64,000 bases of DNA. It comes from an uncultured Parvularculaceae bacterium (GTDB lineage: Bacteria; Pseudomonadota; Alphaproteobacteria; Caulobacterales; Parvularculaceae). The position numbers and the translations under genes are program-made. The stretch's first letter is position 1; every line of letters starts with the position of its first letter. The stretch lies in NCBI GenBank assembly GCA_913055785.1, contig CAJXLJ010000009.1, positions 1 through 64,000 of the forward strand, read 5' to 3'. The notes below the pieces were generated by a model. It saw nothing but the letters and a program-made list of their open reading frames with translations. It was not told the DNA's origin and did not search any database. Positions 34,949-44,857 of this stretch are shown here, one piece after another.

Positions 34949-36254
34949 AAAGGATATACTTGGACAGATCGGCGTTGCGCGTGATCTCGCCCAGCCGCGC
35001 CTCCACATAGGCCGCATCGATCCGGATAGTCTCCCCGCTCCGGTCCGCGCCGGTGAACGAGATCTCGTCAAGCACCGTTTCCATGATCGTGGCGAGGCGG
35101 CGCGCGCCGATATTCTCAACCCCCGAATTGACCGCCGCGGCGGCGTCGGCGAGCGCGTCGGCGGCGTCATCGGCGAAATCGAGCGTTACCCCTTCGGTCG
35201 CCATCAGCGCGCAATACTGCTTGATGAGGCTCGCTTCGGGTTCGATGAGAATGCGTTTGAGATCGTCTCTTGAAAGCGCGTCAAGCTCGACCCGGATCGG
35301 CAGCCGTCCCTGCAGCTCAGGCAGAAGGTCCGAAGGTTTCGACAAGTGAAAGGCGCCGGAAGCGACGAACAGGATGTGGTCGGTTTTGACCGGGCCGTAT
35401 TTGGTCGCGACGGTTGCGCCTTCGATCAGCGGCAGGAGATCGCGCTGCACGCCTTCGCGGGAGACGTCGGCGCTCCCCCGGTCGGCGCCGCGGGCGATCT
35501 TGTCGATCTCGTCGAGAAAGACGATGCCGTCATTCTGCGCGAGCTCCACCGCTTCGCGGGCGACCGCGTCGTCATCGAGAAGATTGTCGGACTCCTCGGC
35601 GATAATCGGATCGTGCGCATCGCGGACCTTGAGGCGCTTGGTCATGCGCGGTCCCTGAAACGCCTTACCCAGCATGTCCGAAAGATTGATCATACTCATT
35701 TGCGAGCCCGGCATGCCGGGAATGTCGAAATTCGCCATGCCGCCTTGCGAATCGCGCAGCTCGATTTCGATTTCGCGGTCGTCGAGTTCGCCGGCGCGCA
35801 GCTTCTTGCGGAAATGCTCGCGGGTGGCGTCGCCGCCGCCCTCGCCGACCAGCGCGTCGATCACGCGCTCTTCGGCGGCGGCGTGCGCGGCGGCTTTCAC
35901 CTCCTCGCGCTTTTTTTCGCGCACCAGCCCGATCGCGATTTCGACAAGGTCGCGCACGATTGAATCGACGTCGCGGCCGACATAGCCGACCTCGGTGAAC
36001 TTCGTCGCCTCGACTTTCAGAAACGGCGCGCCGGCGAGCCGTGCAAGGCGCCGCGAGATTTCGGTCTTGCCGACGCCGGTCGGGCCGATCATCAGGATGT
36101 TTTTCGGCGTGATTTCCTCGCGCAGCGCGCCCTCGACCCGGCGGCGGCGCCAGCGGTTGCGCAGCGCAATGGCGACGGCGCGCTTGGCGGCTTTCTGACC
36201 GACGATATAGCGGTCAAGCTCGGATACGATTTCACGGGGCGAAAAGTCGGTCAT
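34947..36254 (-). CDS. hslU: ATP-dependent protease ATPase subunit HslU
   Basis: AAA+ unfoldase of the HslUV (ClpYQ) protease. The 435 aa from ATG 36254 begin [20 protein letters not shown], the family start. Walker [10 protein letters not shown] is at 58-66, the I-domain lies in the middle, Walker B is in [12 protein letters not shown] and sensor II near [13 protein letters not shown]. The C-terminus ends SKYIL, whose last residues insert into HslV to activate it. It lies 77 nt downstream of hslV. Confidence 0.97.
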   Translation of the reverse strand: MTDFSPREIVSELDRYIVGQKAAKRAVAIALRNRWRRRRVEGALREEITPKNILMIGPTGVGKTEISRRLARLAGAPFLKVEATKFTEVGYVGRDVDSIVRDLVEIAIGLVREKKREEVKAAAHAAAEERVIDALVGEGGGDATREHFRKKLRAGELDDREIEIELRDSQGGMANFDIPGMPGSQMSMINLSDMLGKAFQGPRMTKRLKVRDAHDPIIAEESDNLLDDDAVAREAVELAQNDGIVFLDEIDKIARGADRGSADVSREGVQRDLLPLIEGATVATKYGPVKTDHILFVASGAFHLSKPSDLLPELQGRLPIRVELDALSRDDLKRILIEPEASLIKQYCALMATEGVTLDFADDAADALADAAAAVNSGVENIGARRLATIMETVLDEISFTGADRSGETIRIDAAYVEARLGEITRNADLSKYIL

Positions 36255-36331
36255 TTTGGCGATCATCCTCCAGCGAGCGGCGACCACTAGCGGCTAATCA
36301 CGCGAAACGGAAGGGCGGCGCTTGCGGCGGA

Positions 36332-36883
36332 TTATGCGCCGTCGGTAATGGTTTCGAGCGTCAGTGAGTCGTTCGTGTAAACGCAGACCGACGCGGCGAT
36401 CGCCATGGCTTTTCTGACGATCTCCTCAGCGTCGAGCGTGGTTTCCTCAAGCAGCGCGCGCGCCGCCGACCGCGCGTAATCGCCGCCCGAGCCGATGCCG
36501 GTAACGCCGAATTGCGGCTCAAGCACGTCCCCCGCTCCCGACAGCGTGAGCGTGACGGATTTGTCGGCGACGATCATCATCGCCTCGAGACGGCGCAGAT
36601 AGCGGTCGGTGCGCCAGTCCTTGGCGAGTTCGACGCAGGCGCGGGTGAGCTGGTCCGGATATTGTTCGAGCTTGGCTTCAAGCCGTTCGAGCAGGGTGAA
36701 GGCGTCAGCGGTCGCGCCGGCGAAGCCGGCGATGACCTTGCCGGCGCCGAGCCGGCGCACTTTGCGCGCATCGCCCTTGACCACGGTTTGGCCGAGGCTC
36801 ACCTGCCCGTCGCCGCCGACGCAGACGGTTCCATTGCGGCGCACCGCGAGAATCGTCGTGCCGTGCATGTCGTTCGCACTCAT
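36332..36883 (-). CDS. hslV: ATP-dependent protease peptidase subunit HslV
   Basis: Proteasome-like peptidase. From ATG 36883 the 183-aa precursor has a seven-residue propeptide (MSANDMHG); processing after G exposes Thr1 in [10 protein letters not shown]. From Thr1, Asp17 (GGDGQ) and Lys33 (ARKVRRL) fall in the canonical places, and IGSGG is present. A longer upstream frame would add an unlikely N-terminus. It is divergent from hisB across 114 bp. Confidence 0.96.
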   Translation of the reverse strand: MSANDMHGTTILAVRRNGTVCVGGDGQVSLGQTVVKGDARKVRRLGAGKVIAGFAGATADAFTLLERLEAKLEQYPDQLTRACVELAKDWRTDRYLRRLEAMMIVADKSVTLTLSGAGDVLEPQFGVTGIGSGGDYARSAARALLEETTLDAEEIVRKAMAIAASVCVYTNDSLTLETITDGA

Positions 36884-36997
36884 CTTCCGCTCCGTTTCCG
36901 CGCTCGCCCTGAATGGACGAGCACGTGAATTTTCAATATGTATCAACGTATTCGGCGTTCCATAGCGGAACCGGCCCGAACTTGAAAGGAGCCCGCC

Positions 36998-37591
36998 ATG
37001 CGCGCGGCCACGGTTGAGCGAAAAACCCGCGAGACGGAAATCTTCGTCGCCCTCGAACTAGACGGGGCGGGCGATTATGACATCGAAACCGGGATCGGTT
37101 TTTTCGATCACATGCTTGAAGCCTTCGCCAAGCATTCAATGATCGATCTTAAAATCCGCGCTGAAGGCGATCTTCATATCGACATGCACCACACGGTCGA
37201 AGACGTGGGCATCGTCATGGGCCAGGCGGCGGCGAAAGCGCTGGGCGATTGCGCCGGCATCCGCCGTTTCGGCGCGGCGTACATCCCGATGGACGAAACC
37301 CTGTCGCGCGCGGCGGTCGATATCTCCAAACGCCCCTATCTCGTCTGGAATGTCGGCTTCTCCCGCCCGAAGATCGGCGAGATGGACACCGAGCTCTTCA
37401 AGGAATGGTTTCACGCCTTCGCCACGAACGCCGGGATTTGCCTGCATGTCGAAAACCTCTACGGCGACAATTCCCATCATATTATCGAAAGTTGCTACAA
37501 GGCGCTCGCGCGCGCGTTCAGGCAGGCCGCGGAAATCGACCCCCGCGCCGGGGAAACGCCGCCGTCGACGAAAGGCTCGCTGGGCGGCTGA
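36998..37591 (+). CDS. hisB: Imidazoleglycerol-phosphate dehydratase HisB
   Basis: Sixth histidine-biosynthesis step (IGP to imidazole acetol phosphate), Mn-dependent. The 197 aa contain both metal-binding histidine clusters: [14 protein letters not shown] then [10 protein letters not shown], and DNSHHIIES. It has an excellent ribosome site (GAAAGGAG). It is the first gene of a histidine cluster that also contains two small exported proteins and a CYTH-CHAD gene. Confidence 0.97.
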   Translation: MRAATVERKTRETEIFVALELDGAGDYDIETGIGFFDHMLEAFAKHSMIDLKIRAEGDLHIDMHHTVEDVGIVMGQAAAKALGDCAGIRRFGAAYIPMDETLSRAAVDISKRPYLVWNVGFSRPKIGEMDTELFKEWFHAFATNAGICLHVENLYGDNSHHIIESCYKALARAFRQAAEIDPRAGETPPSTKGSLGG

Positions 37592-37754
37592 CGGCGCCCC
37601 GCGCTTTCAAAATTTGAAGCATTATGCTGCGCTCGCAGATTGACCATCCGGCCGCAATTGGGTGAGATCGCCGCCGGCTGGGAGCCGTCAAGCGTCTGAC
37701 CTGTTGCGTATTCAAAGAAAAACCGGGCGCTCAACTTCGACAGGGCAGGAAAGT

Positions 37755-38021
37755 ATGAAAATCAGGGAATTATTGGTGATGGCCGCCGGCGCGGCGGCGA
37801 TCGGTTCGGCGGCGACAGCGGGCGATTTCGCCGATGCATGCGTTGCGACCCTTGAGGCCGAAGGACGCGATGCGTCAGGCTGTGCATGTCTCGAGGAAGA
37901 AATCGTCGCCAACGGTCTGGAAGACGAGTTTCTCTCGCTCGGCGAGATCGCCGATCCGGCTGATCGCTACGCCGCCGCCTCCGACGAGGCGAAAGCGGTC
38001 ATGGACAAGTGTACGCGTTGA
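37755..38021 (+). CDS. Small exported cysteine-motif protein, copy 1
   Basis: An 88-aa protein with a signal peptide (MKIRELLVMAAGAAAIGSAATA). The mature part has a DASGCACLEEE motif with a C-x-C pair, a lone upstream Cys (FADACVATLE) and a C-terminal Cys (VMDKCTR): four cysteines in a small acidic domain. It is the paralogue of the next gene. It is also translationally adjacent to the histidine genes, but I see no metabolic reason for its presence. Confidence 0.75.
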   Translation: MKIRELLVMAAGAAAIGSAATAGDFADACVATLEAEGRDASGCACLEEEIVANGLEDEFLSLGEIADPADRYAAASDEAKAVMDKCTR

Positions 38022-38041
38022 TAACCGAGAGAGGAAACCAC

Positions 38042-38296
38042 ATGAAAAAGTTGCTTATCTCCGCCCTTGCGGCGGGCCTGGCCGTTTCTCCGGCCTTCGC
38101 CAGCAGTGATCTTGAGGCGCAATGCGTCGCCTACACCACCGAGACCGGCGGCGATCCTTCGGGCTGTTCCTGTCTCGCGGAGTCGGCTGATGCGGACATG
38201 ACCGCGGAGCTGATGGCGGTGGCGTCAGAAGAAGATCTCCAAGCCCTGAGCCAGCCTTCCAAGGATGCGATCGCGGCCTGCTGGCCCGACGCCTGA
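38042..38296 (+). CDS. Small exported cysteine-motif protein, copy 2
   Basis: An 84-aa protein with a signal peptide (MKKLLISALAAGLAVSPAFA). It shares the layout of copy 1: AQCVAYTTETGGDPSGCSC and a final AACWPDA, giving the same four-cysteine spacing and a C-x-C followed by Leu. The start lies 20 nt after copy 1 behind GAGAGGAAA, and a terminator follows (38319-38349), so the pair looks like its own transcription end. Function unknown; a periplasmic disulfide-bonded or metal-binding role is possible. Confidence 0.75.
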   Translation: MKKLLISALAAGLAVSPAFASSDLEAQCVAYTTETGGDPSGCSCLAESADADMTAELMAVASEEDLQALSQPSKDAIAACWPDA

Positions 38297-38318
38297 GGGC
38301 CCTACCGTTTAAAGAATG

Positions 38319-38349
38319 ACGGTGCCCTTCACGGGCGCCGTTTTCTTTT
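38319..38349 (+). terminator. Intrinsic terminator after the small paralogue pair
   Basis: ACGGTGCCC (38319-38327), loop TTCAC, GGGCGCCGT (38333-38341) with one G.T pair, then TTTTCTTTT. It divides hisB plus the two small genes from hisH-hisA onward. Confidence 0.85.
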
Positions 38350-38404
38350 GGCGCCCTCCCCGGCCCGGCTTTCCCGCCGCGGCTCTACTCGCTAGAAGCG
38401 CCCC

Positions 38405-39046
38405 ATGGCGCAGCAAGTGGCGATCATCGATTACGGCTCGGGCAATCTCCGCTCGGTTGAAAAGGCGTTCGAGCGGGCGGCCCGCGAGAGCGGTCTCGCC
38501 GCGCATTTCACGGTCACCGACGATGCCGCGCTGATCCGCGCCGCTGACCGGCTGGTGTTGCCGGGGGTCGGGGCGTTCGGGGCCTGCATGGCGGGGCTCT
38601 CGGCGCGCGCCGGCTTGCTCGAAGCGCTCGAGCATGGCGTCCTGGCAATGGGCCGGCCTTTTCTCGGCATCTGCGTCGGCATGCAGCTGCTCGCCGACCG
38701 CAGCCAGGAATTCGGATCCCATGACGGGCTCGGCTGGATCGTCGGCGATGTGAAACCTTTTGACGGCGCGGGCCTGCGCACACCGCATATGGGCTGGAAC
38801 GAGATCGCGGTTCCCGCCCCTCACCCGCTGCTCGACGGGCTTCATGGCGAGGCCTTCTATTTCGCTCACTCCTATTGTTTCGATCCTGAAAACAACGCGC
38901 ATGCGGTCGCGTTTTGCGACTATGGGGAGCGGTTCGCGGCGGCGGTGGCGCGGGACAATATCGCGGGCGTCCAGTTTCATCCGGAAAAAAGCCAGCGCGC
39001 CGGCCTCAGGCTGTTGCAGAACTTTCTGCATTGGGACCCATCGTGA
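38405..39046 (+). CDS. hisH: Imidazole glycerol phosphate synthase subunit HisH
   Basis: Glutaminase subunit that supplies ammonia to HisF. The 213 aa show VAIIDYGSGNLRSVEKAFE at the start, the nucleophile Cys in FLGICVGMQLL and the His/Glu pair in GVQFHPEKSQ. The TGA overlaps the hisA ATG (TGATG). There is no strong ribosome site upstream. Confidence 0.96.
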   Translation: MAQQVAIIDYGSGNLRSVEKAFERAARESGLAAHFTVTDDAALIRAADRLVLPGVGAFGACMAGLSARAGLLEALEHGVLAMGRPFLGICVGMQLLADRSQEFGSHDGLGWIVGDVKPFDGAGLRTPHMGWNEIAVPAPHPLLDGLHGEAFYFAHSYCFDPENNAHAVAFCDYGERFAAAVARDNIAGVQFHPEKSQRAGLRLLQNFLHWDPS

Positions 39047-39783
39047 TGCGCGCCCTGACCCTTTATCCCGCAATCGACCTCAAGGCCGGCGCGTGTGTGC
39101 GTCTGCTCCACGGCCGAATGGAAAAAGCCACAGTCTATAATGAAGACCCAGCCGCGCAGGCGTCAGCGTTCCGCGACAACGGCTTTGGCTGGGTGCATAT
39201 TGTGGACCTCGACGGCGCCTTTTCGGGCCGGTCGGAAAACGCCGAAGCGGTCAAGGCCATCCTCTCGGCGGGCGGCATGAAGGCCCAGCTCGGCGGCGGC
39301 GTGCGCGATATGGCGGCGGCGGAGGGCTGGCTCTCCCTCGGTATCGCCAGGGTCATACTCGGTACGGCGGCGGTTCGCGACGCCGGTTTCGTACGCGCCG
39401 CCGCCCGGCGCTTTCCGGGCCGGATCGTCGTCGGAGTCGACGCGCGGGAGGGCCGGGTCAAAACCGACGGATGGGACGGCGATACCGGCCATACGCCGCT
39501 GGACGTTGCGAAAAAATATGAAGATCAGGGCGTCGCCGCGGTGATCTACACCGACATCAGCCGCGACGGCGCGCTCGCCGGCGTCAATGTGGAGGCGACG
39601 GCTGCGCTTGCCGATGCGCTCGCCATACCAGTGATCGCCTCGGGCGGCGTCGCCGCGCTTGATGATATCGAGGCGCTCTGCGCTGCGCATGAAAACATCG
39701 AGGGCGTCATCATCGGCCGCGCGCTTTATGACGGTCGCATCGACCCGGCAAAAGCGCTGGCTGCGGCGCGCGGGGGAAAGTAG
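39046..39783 (+). CDS. hisA: ProFAR isomerase HisA
   Basis: TIM-barrel isomerase of the fourth histidine step. The 245 aa begin MRALTLYPAIDLKAGACVRL, whose Asp in PAIDLKAG is the catalytic acid. The second Asp is in YTDISRDGALAG, with phosphate-binding segments GGGVRD and ASGGVAALDDI. The start overlaps the hisH stop. Confidence 0.96.
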   Translation: MRALTLYPAIDLKAGACVRLLHGRMEKATVYNEDPAAQASAFRDNGFGWVHIVDLDGAFSGRSENAEAVKAILSAGGMKAQLGGGVRDMAAAEGWLSLGIARVILGTAAVRDAGFVRAAARRFPGRIVVGVDAREGRVKTDGWDGDTGHTPLDVAKKYEDQGVAAVIYTDISRDGALAGVNVEATAALADALAIPVIASGGVAALDDIEALCAAHENIEGVIIGRALYDGRIDPAKALAAARGGK

Positions 39784-39877
39784 GGCCGGCGCATCCGCTA
39801 AAGTTGTCCGCGATAGGCGCCGCTTCGGCGCTGCGATAGGCTTTCGCGGGTCTGGGGTTGTGGAGTATCCGCCGGAA

Positions 39878-41415
39878 ATGGCGCGGGGCGAAATCGAAAC
39901 CGAATTGAAATTCACCGGCGCGCCCGGCGATGTCGCCGCGCTGCCCGAGAGCCTGTTCATGAAAGCCATGGTTCAGGGCCGGGGCGGCGAATGGGAGCGG
40001 CTTTCCTCCACCTATTACGATACGCCGGACCTTGCGCTGGAGCAGGCCGGCCTCAGTTTGCGTTTGCGCGAGGAAAACGGCGCCCGCGTGCAGGCGGTCA
40101 AGCGTCCCCGGGGCGAGGGCGCGATTATCCGGGACGAATTTGAATGCGCGCTCGGTGAGGGGGCGGTCTTTCCGGCGAAAACCGGCGATCCGTCAGCCGA
40201 TGCGCTGATCGAAGCGGCGCGCGCCGATCTTGCGCCGTCGGCGTCGACCATCGTCGACTGCTGGAGCGCTGTTGTCCGTTTCGGCGTTTCGGAAATCGAA
40301 ATCGCTGTCGATCTCGGCCGCGCCGAATGCCGGGGGGCGGACGGCGTCATGCGCACGGCCCCGCTGGCGGAAGTCGAGCTGGAGCTTGTCGAGGGGGAGG
40401 CGGGCGATCTCTTCGATCTCGGCCGGCTGTTAATCAGAAACGCGCCGCTAAGGATCAGTACACGAACGAAACTCGAATACGCCCGCTCACTGGCGGGGGC
40501 CCCTATCGGATTGCGCAAGGGAGCCGGCTGCAGCTTGCGCCGGAGGAAAGCGCGGCGAGCGCGCTTGACCGTTCGCTTCTGCAGATCGCCTCGCGGCTTG
40601 CAACGCTTCAGCCGGTCCTGCTTGAGGCGCGTCATCCGGAAGGGGTTCACCAGATGCGCGTCGCCTTGCGGCGCTTGCGCGCCATCGAGCGCACTTTCCG
40701 GCCGTTTGTCGCCGGTCGGCGTCTGCGCGCGCTCGCCGAACGAGCGAAGCTGATCGCCAGGGCGCTCGGGCCGGCCCGCGACTGGGACGTTTTTCTGGAA
40801 GAAACCCTGCCGTCGGTTCTTGAGAGCGGATACGCCCCGACCGGCGCCGGCGCGCTCAGGGCGCGGGCCATGACGATCCGCGCCGCAGCTTGGGCGGAGG
40901 CGGTAAAAATCGTTGAAAGTCAGGAGTTTAAGGAGTTTCAGCTCGACATTCTCGAGGCTGCGGTCGCCCATGACTGGCGCACCCCGGCGGGCGGCGCGTT
41001 CGACGCCGCCGTCGCTGACATTGCGCCGGCGGCGCTCGACCGGCGCCTCCGCCGGGCGCGAAAGATCGCCAGAACCATCGACCGCAGCAGCCCTGCCGGG
41101 TGGCACCCCTTGCGCATTGCACTCAAGAAGCTGCGTTATCCGCTGCAGATGTTCCGTTCGGTTTACCCGAAGGACATTCGCAAGCCCTATATGTCGACGC
41201 TCTCGGTACTGCAGGATGCTTTCGGCCACGTGAACGATGCGGCGGTGGCGCAGCGTCTCGCCAACGAGGCTGCGGAAGCGACCGGCGGCGATGCGATGCG
41301 TGCGGCGGGGTTCGTTTGCGGTTATAAGGCCGCCGAGGCCGAGGCGGCGTCGCGGACGATCGAAGCGGACTTTGCTGCCTTTGAAAACATGAAGCCGTTC
41401 TGGCGGGAAGACTGA
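39878..41415 (+). pseudogene. CYTH-CHAD protein (triphosphatase/polyphosphate-binding type), interrupted by a frameshift
   Basis: From ATG 39878 one frame encodes a CYTH domain (GEIETELKF, the ExExK signature of triphosphate tunnel enzymes, through about 40490). A -1 shifted frame then encodes a CHAD domain (HPEGVHQMRVALRRLRAIE; WHPLRIALKKLRYPLQMF) to 41415. Frames of both parts overlap, but the CHAD half has no start codon of its own, so this is one gene with a 1-nt loss (or 2-nt gain). The likely spot is the G5C4 run at 40495-40503. The TGA abuts the hisF ATG, so the gene is part of the his operon. It could be a real mutation, an assembly error or, less likely, programmed frameshifting. Confidence 0.8.
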
Positions 41416-42189
41416 ATGCTCAATATACGGATTATTCCGTGCCTTGACGTGAAAGACGGACGGGTCGTCAAGGGCGTCAATTTCGTCAACCTCCGCGACG
41501 CCGGCGATCCGGTCGCGGCGGCCGAGGCCTATGACGCGGCGGGCGCTGACGAGCTGTGCTTTCTCGACATTTCCGCGAGCCATGAGGGCAGGGGCGTCCT
41601 GCTCGACAAGGTGAGCGCCGTCGCCGAGCGCTGTTTCATGCCGCTGACGGTCGGCGGCGGCGTTTCGTCGGTGGAGGATTTCCGCAACCTGCTTCTCGCC
41701 GGCGCGGACAAGGTGGCGATCAACACGGCGGCGGTCAAAGATCCGGACCTTGTCAGTCGCGCCGCGGCGCAGTTTGGCGCCCAGTGCGTCGTCGTCGCCA
41801 TCGATGCGAAGGCGAAGCCCGGCGGCGGCTGGGAAATATACACCCATGGCGGGCGCGAACCGGCCGGGATCGACGCCGTGGCGTTCGCCCGCGAGGTGGT
41901 GCGGCGCGGGGCCGGGGAGATCCTGCTGACCTCCATGGACCGGGACGGCGTCAAGACCGGTTTCGATATCGCCTTGACCCGTGCGGTTGCGGATGCCGTG
42001 TCCGCGCCGGTGATCGCTTCCGGCGGCGCCGGTACGGCGGCTCATATGGCTGAAGCGGCGATAGCGGGCAATGCCGCCGCGGTGCTTGCGGCGTCGATTT
42101 TCCATTTCGGCGAGGTCTCGATCGCGGAAGTGCGCGCCGCGCTCGCCGCCGCCGGCGCGCCGGTGCGGCGGCTTGCTGGCGCAGCTTGA
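41416..42189 (+). CDS. hisF: Imidazole glycerol phosphate synthase subunit HisF
   Basis: Cyclase subunit that makes IGP and AICAR from PRFAR and HisH-derived ammonia. The 257 aa have the catalytic Asp in [15 protein letters not shown] and the second Asp in [12 protein letters not shown], with GGGVSSVED and [10 protein letters not shown] phosphate loops. It starts directly after the CHAD stop. Confidence 0.97.
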   Translation: MLNIRIIPCLDVKDGRVVKGVNFVNLRDAGDPVAAAEAYDAAGADELCFLDISASHEGRGVLLDKVSAVAERCFMPLTVGGGVSSVEDFRNLLLAGADKVAINTAAVKDPDLVSRAAAQFGAQCVVVAIDAKAKPGGGWEIYTHGGREPAGIDAVAFAREVVRRGAGEILLTSMDRDGVKTGFDIALTRAVADAVSAPVIASGGAGTAAHMAEAAIAGNAAAVLAASIFHFGEVSIAEVRAALAAAGAPVRRLAGAA

Positions 42190-42220
42190 AAGCCGCACGC
42201 CAAGCGGTTAGGGGCGATAT

Positions 42221-42556
42221 ATGAGCAAGGCATCACATACGTTAGGCGACGTTCTCGCCCGCCTTCATGCAACAATCGAAACCCGAAAGGGCGCCGATCC
42301 CGATGCGTCCTACACGGCTTTGCTGCTCGCCGGCGGCGTCCGGAAATGCGCGCAGAAATTCGGCGAGGAAGCGATCGAAACAGTGCTCGCCGCCGTAGGC
42401 GGCGACAAGGCGCATCTGACGGCGGAAGCCGCCGACGCGCTTTATCACCTGATGGTAACGCTCGCCGCCGCGGGCGTGTCGCCGGACGATGTCGCCGCCG
42501 AACTCGCTCGCCGCGAGAGCCAGTCGGGCCATGCGGAAAAAGCGGGGCGGAAGTAA
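42221..42556 (+). CDS. hisE: Phosphoribosyl-ATP diphosphatase HisE
   Basis: Second histidine step (PR-ATP to PR-AMP). The 111-aa all-helical MazG-like protein shows TLGDVLARLHATIE, KFGEEAIETVLAAVGGD and EAADALYHLMVTL with the metal-binding E-E-D pattern. It is a separate gene rather than a HisIE fusion; hisI is not in the window. Confidence 0.95.
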   Translation: MSKASHTLGDVLARLHATIETRKGADPDASYTALLLAGGVRKCAQKFGEEAIETVLAAVGGDKAHLTAEAADALYHLMVTLAAAGVSPDDVAAELARRESQSGHAEKAGRK

Positions 42557-42881
42557 CAGCGCCAGCGCCGCGCCTTCCGCAACATTCACAATATCAAAGA
42601 ACCTGACAGAGACGGCGGCCGCCCGCCTCCCGTCCGTACGCTGAAGAGGTCTCATCCGGTTCGCGGCTGCCCGCTTGGAAATGTCCGGCCTGTTGCGCCG
42701 TCATCAGCGTCGACGGAGAGAATAAGGCGGGCGGCGAGGGGGGTGGATAACTCTCCCCATTTTCTGGGCTGCAGCGCCAACCGCCCTCCTGAGGTTGTAT
42801 TTCGCGCGGCCGCTATTCGCCTCCCGCGTGCAAAAAAAGCCCCGCCGAAGCGGGGCTTTTTATCGTTTCTGAACGGTCAGC
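42557..42881. other. Intergenic region between hisE and the M2 peptidase
   Basis: 325 bp with no convincing gene. The only clear element is the bidirectional terminator at 42836-42859. Open frames here lack ribosome sites and family features. Confidence 0.5.
42836..42859 (-). terminator. Bidirectional terminator
   Basis: AAAGCCCCGC (42836-42845), tetraloop CGAA, GCGGGGCTTT (42850-42859), with A- and T-runs on both sides. It ends the M2 peptidase gene (stop at 42882) and could also stop read-through from hisE. The identical 24-bp sequence recurs at 48802-48825. Confidence 0.92.
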
Positions 42882-44768
42882 CTACCAGCCGCACTGGCGG
42901 CCTTCGTTCTGTTCTTTCAGATAGTCCATCAGCGGTTCGAAATAGGCGACCACCGCCGAGCCGTCCATTTCGGCCGATCCGGTGAAGGCCTCGAGCGCTT
43001 CCGGCCAGGGTTCCGACTGGCCCATCTCCAGCATCGCGTTGAACTTCTCACCGACCTCTTTCGATCCGTAAACGGAGCAACGATGCAGCGGACCTTCCCA
43101 GTCGGCCATTTCGCAGGCCGCCTTGTGGAACTGGAACTGCAGGATGTTGGCGATGAAGTAGCGCGTATAGGAGACGTTGTTGGGGATGTGGTATTTGCCG
43201 CCCGGATCGAAATAATCGGCCGAGCGTTCGACCGGCGGGCGGATGCCCTGATACTGGGTGCGCAAGGCCCACCAGCCGTCATTATAGGTTTCCGGGGTCA
43301 GCTCGCCGGAAAACACCTGCCAGCGCCACTTGTCCATCAGGAGGCCGAAGGGCTGGAACGCAATTTTTTCAAGCGCGACGGACATTAAAAGCCCGACGTC
43401 TTTCGAGGCGTCCGGCGTCTCGTCGAGGAGGCCGATCTGTTTCAGATATTCCGGCGTGATCGACAGCGCCACCATGTCGCCGATCGCTTCATGGAAACCG
43501 CCATTGGCGCCGCCCCAGAAAATCGGCGACTGATCCTTGTAGGCGCGCTGATAGTAGTTGTGGCCAAGTTCGTGATGCACCGTCTGGAAGTCGTCGGCGT
43601 TGACCTTGGTGCACATCTTGATGCGGATGTCCTCGGCGCCGTCGAGATTCCACGCTGAAGCGTGACAGGCGGCTTCGCGGCCCTCGGGTTTGGTGATCTG
43701 CGAGCGTTCCCAGAACGTATCCGGGAGCGGCTCGAAGCCAAGGGACGAGAAGAAAGCCTCGCCGGTCTTGACCATTTTCACCGCGTCATAGCCGTTGTCT
43801 TTCAAAAGCGCCGTCAGGTCGTAGCCCGGATCGGCGTCGCCCGGCGCGACGAGGTCGTAAATGTTGAGCCAGCTTTGCGCCCACATATTGCCGAGAAGGT
43901 CGGCGCGGATCGGCTGGTCGAGCGGGACGATGTCGTCGCCGTATTTGTCGTTGAGCTTGGCGCGGACATGGCAGTGAAGTTCGTCGTAAAGCGGCTTCAC
44001 CTGCCCCCACAGCCGGTCGGTTTCGGCCGCAAACTCCGCAGGCGGAAGATCGTAACGGGCGCGCCACATGGTCCCGACATCGTCAAAGCCGAGCTCGACG
44101 GCGCCTTCATTGGCGACCTTCACCATCGCGGCGTAGTCGCTCTTCATCGTGCCGCCGTCGGCGCGCTCGGCCACCGGCACCTCGCGCCATTTCGTCCAGA
44201 TTTCCTGAAGCCTTTGCGGGTCGCGGACAGTGCCCATCATTTCTTCGAGATCGACACGGGGAACCTGCGCGCCGTCAAGTTCGATCTTGCCTGTCGCATA
44301 AGCAGACGACATGCGCGTGTTGATTTCCGAAAGCTCCTTGGCCGCGCCCGGGCGCTCAGGCGCCGGCAGGTTGAGGCCGAGCTTGATCAGCTCGATCTTG
44401 CGGCGCATGTCGGCGGGCAGTTCGAGGTCATTGAAGCGCTTGGCTTCATTGGCGAACTTGACGCCCATCTCGGTGCCTTCGGCGCTCACTTGCGTGTTCA
44501 GCCAGTCGGTGTCGTAGTTGATATAGGTTGCGTTCACCCAGGCGATGCGCGCCGAATATTCGCCGAACTCCCGATAGAACTTTTCGACTTTCTCGATGAA
44601 GGCCTGCGCCTCGTTTACGGTCGCGGGGCCTGATTGCGGCGCGGCGGTTTCGGTCTCGCCGGTCGACAGGGAGCCGACGGCTTCCGGTTGCGAACAGGAC
44701 GCCGCAAACGCCAGAACGGAAAGCGCGGCACCGGCGCCGAGGAGACGGCGCAAATGAATTGATGTCAT
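42882..44768 (-). CDS. M2-family peptidyl-dipeptidase lipoprotein (ACE-like)
   Basis: A zinc metallopeptidase of the angiotensin-converting-enzyme family that removes C-terminal dipeptides. From ATG 44768 the 628 aa begin with a lipoprotein signal (LSVLAFAASC, lipobox ending in Cys). The zinc site is HHELGH, and the third ligand Glu follows in GGFHEAIGDMVALS. The full-length helical fold of M2 appears complete. In alphaproteobacteria this probably serves peptide nutrition at the envelope. Its neighbour on the same strand is the exported protein below. Confidence 0.93.
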   Translation of the reverse strand: MTSIHLRRLLGAGAALSVLAFAASCSQPEAVGSLSTGETETAAPQSGPATVNEAQAFIEKVEKFYREFGEYSARIAWVNATYINYDTDWLNTQVSAEGTEMGVKFANEAKRFNDLELPADMRRKIELIKLGLNLPAPERPGAAKELSEINTRMSSAYATGKIELDGAQVPRVDLEEMMGTVRDPQRLQEIWTKWREVPVAERADGGTMKSDYAAMVKVANEGAVELGFDDVGTMWRARYDLPPAEFAAETDRLWGQVKPLYDELHCHVRAKLNDKYGDDIVPLDQPIRADLLGNMWAQSWLNIYDLVAPGDADPGYDLTALLKDNGYDAVKMVKTGEAFFSSLGFEPLPDTFWERSQITKPEGREAACHASAWNLDGAEDIRIKMCTKVNADDFQTVHHELGHNYYQRAYKDQSPIFWGGANGGFHEAIGDMVALSITPEYLKQIGLLDETPDASKDVGLLMSVALEKIAFQPFGLLMDKWRWQVFSGELTPETYNDGWWALRTQYQGIRPPVERSADYFDPGGKYHIPNNVSYTRYFIANILQFQFHKAACEMADWEGPLHRCSVYGSKEVGEKFNAMLEMGQSEPWPEALEAFTGSAEMDGSAVVAYFEPLMDYLKEQNEGRQCGW

Positions 44769-44857
44769 GAAATCCCACCTGATTGCTGGATATGCCTGAA
44801 CGCACACTAGCGTATCCGCCGCCGCATCGCAAAGCGTAGAGCCTTGAAAATAAGGAG

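Noticed and set aside
36884-36997. Heat-shock (sigma-32) promoter for hslVU
   Set aside because: CTTG...CCCCAT-like elements could not be placed with the right spacing. A TTGATA...CATATT-type sequence exists but the spacing is poor.
40490-40505. Programmed -1 frameshifting signal at GCGGGGGCCCC in the CYTH-CHAD gene
   Set aside because: The GGG-GCC pair does not make a good X-XXY-YYZ heptamer (Ala tRNA would mispair at the middle base), and no stimulatory stem is evident. A plain indel or assembly error is simpler.
40015-42198. A very long open frame (over 700 codons) on the minus strand opposite the CYTH-CHAD and hisF genes
   Set aside because: High-GC genes create long antisense frames. 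It has Arg/Pro-rich, non-family-like composition and no ribosome site, and the opposite strand has clear HisF and CHAD signatures.
42743-42985. An 80-codon plus-strand frame in the hisE-M2 intergenic region
   Set aside because: It crosses a terminator hairpin and the end of the M2 gene, and has no ribosome site and no recognisable sequence.
43662-44633. A 323-codon plus-strand frame opposite the M2 peptidase
   Set aside because: Antisense shadow. The minus strand contains an intact HHELGH zinc site and lipoprotein signal.
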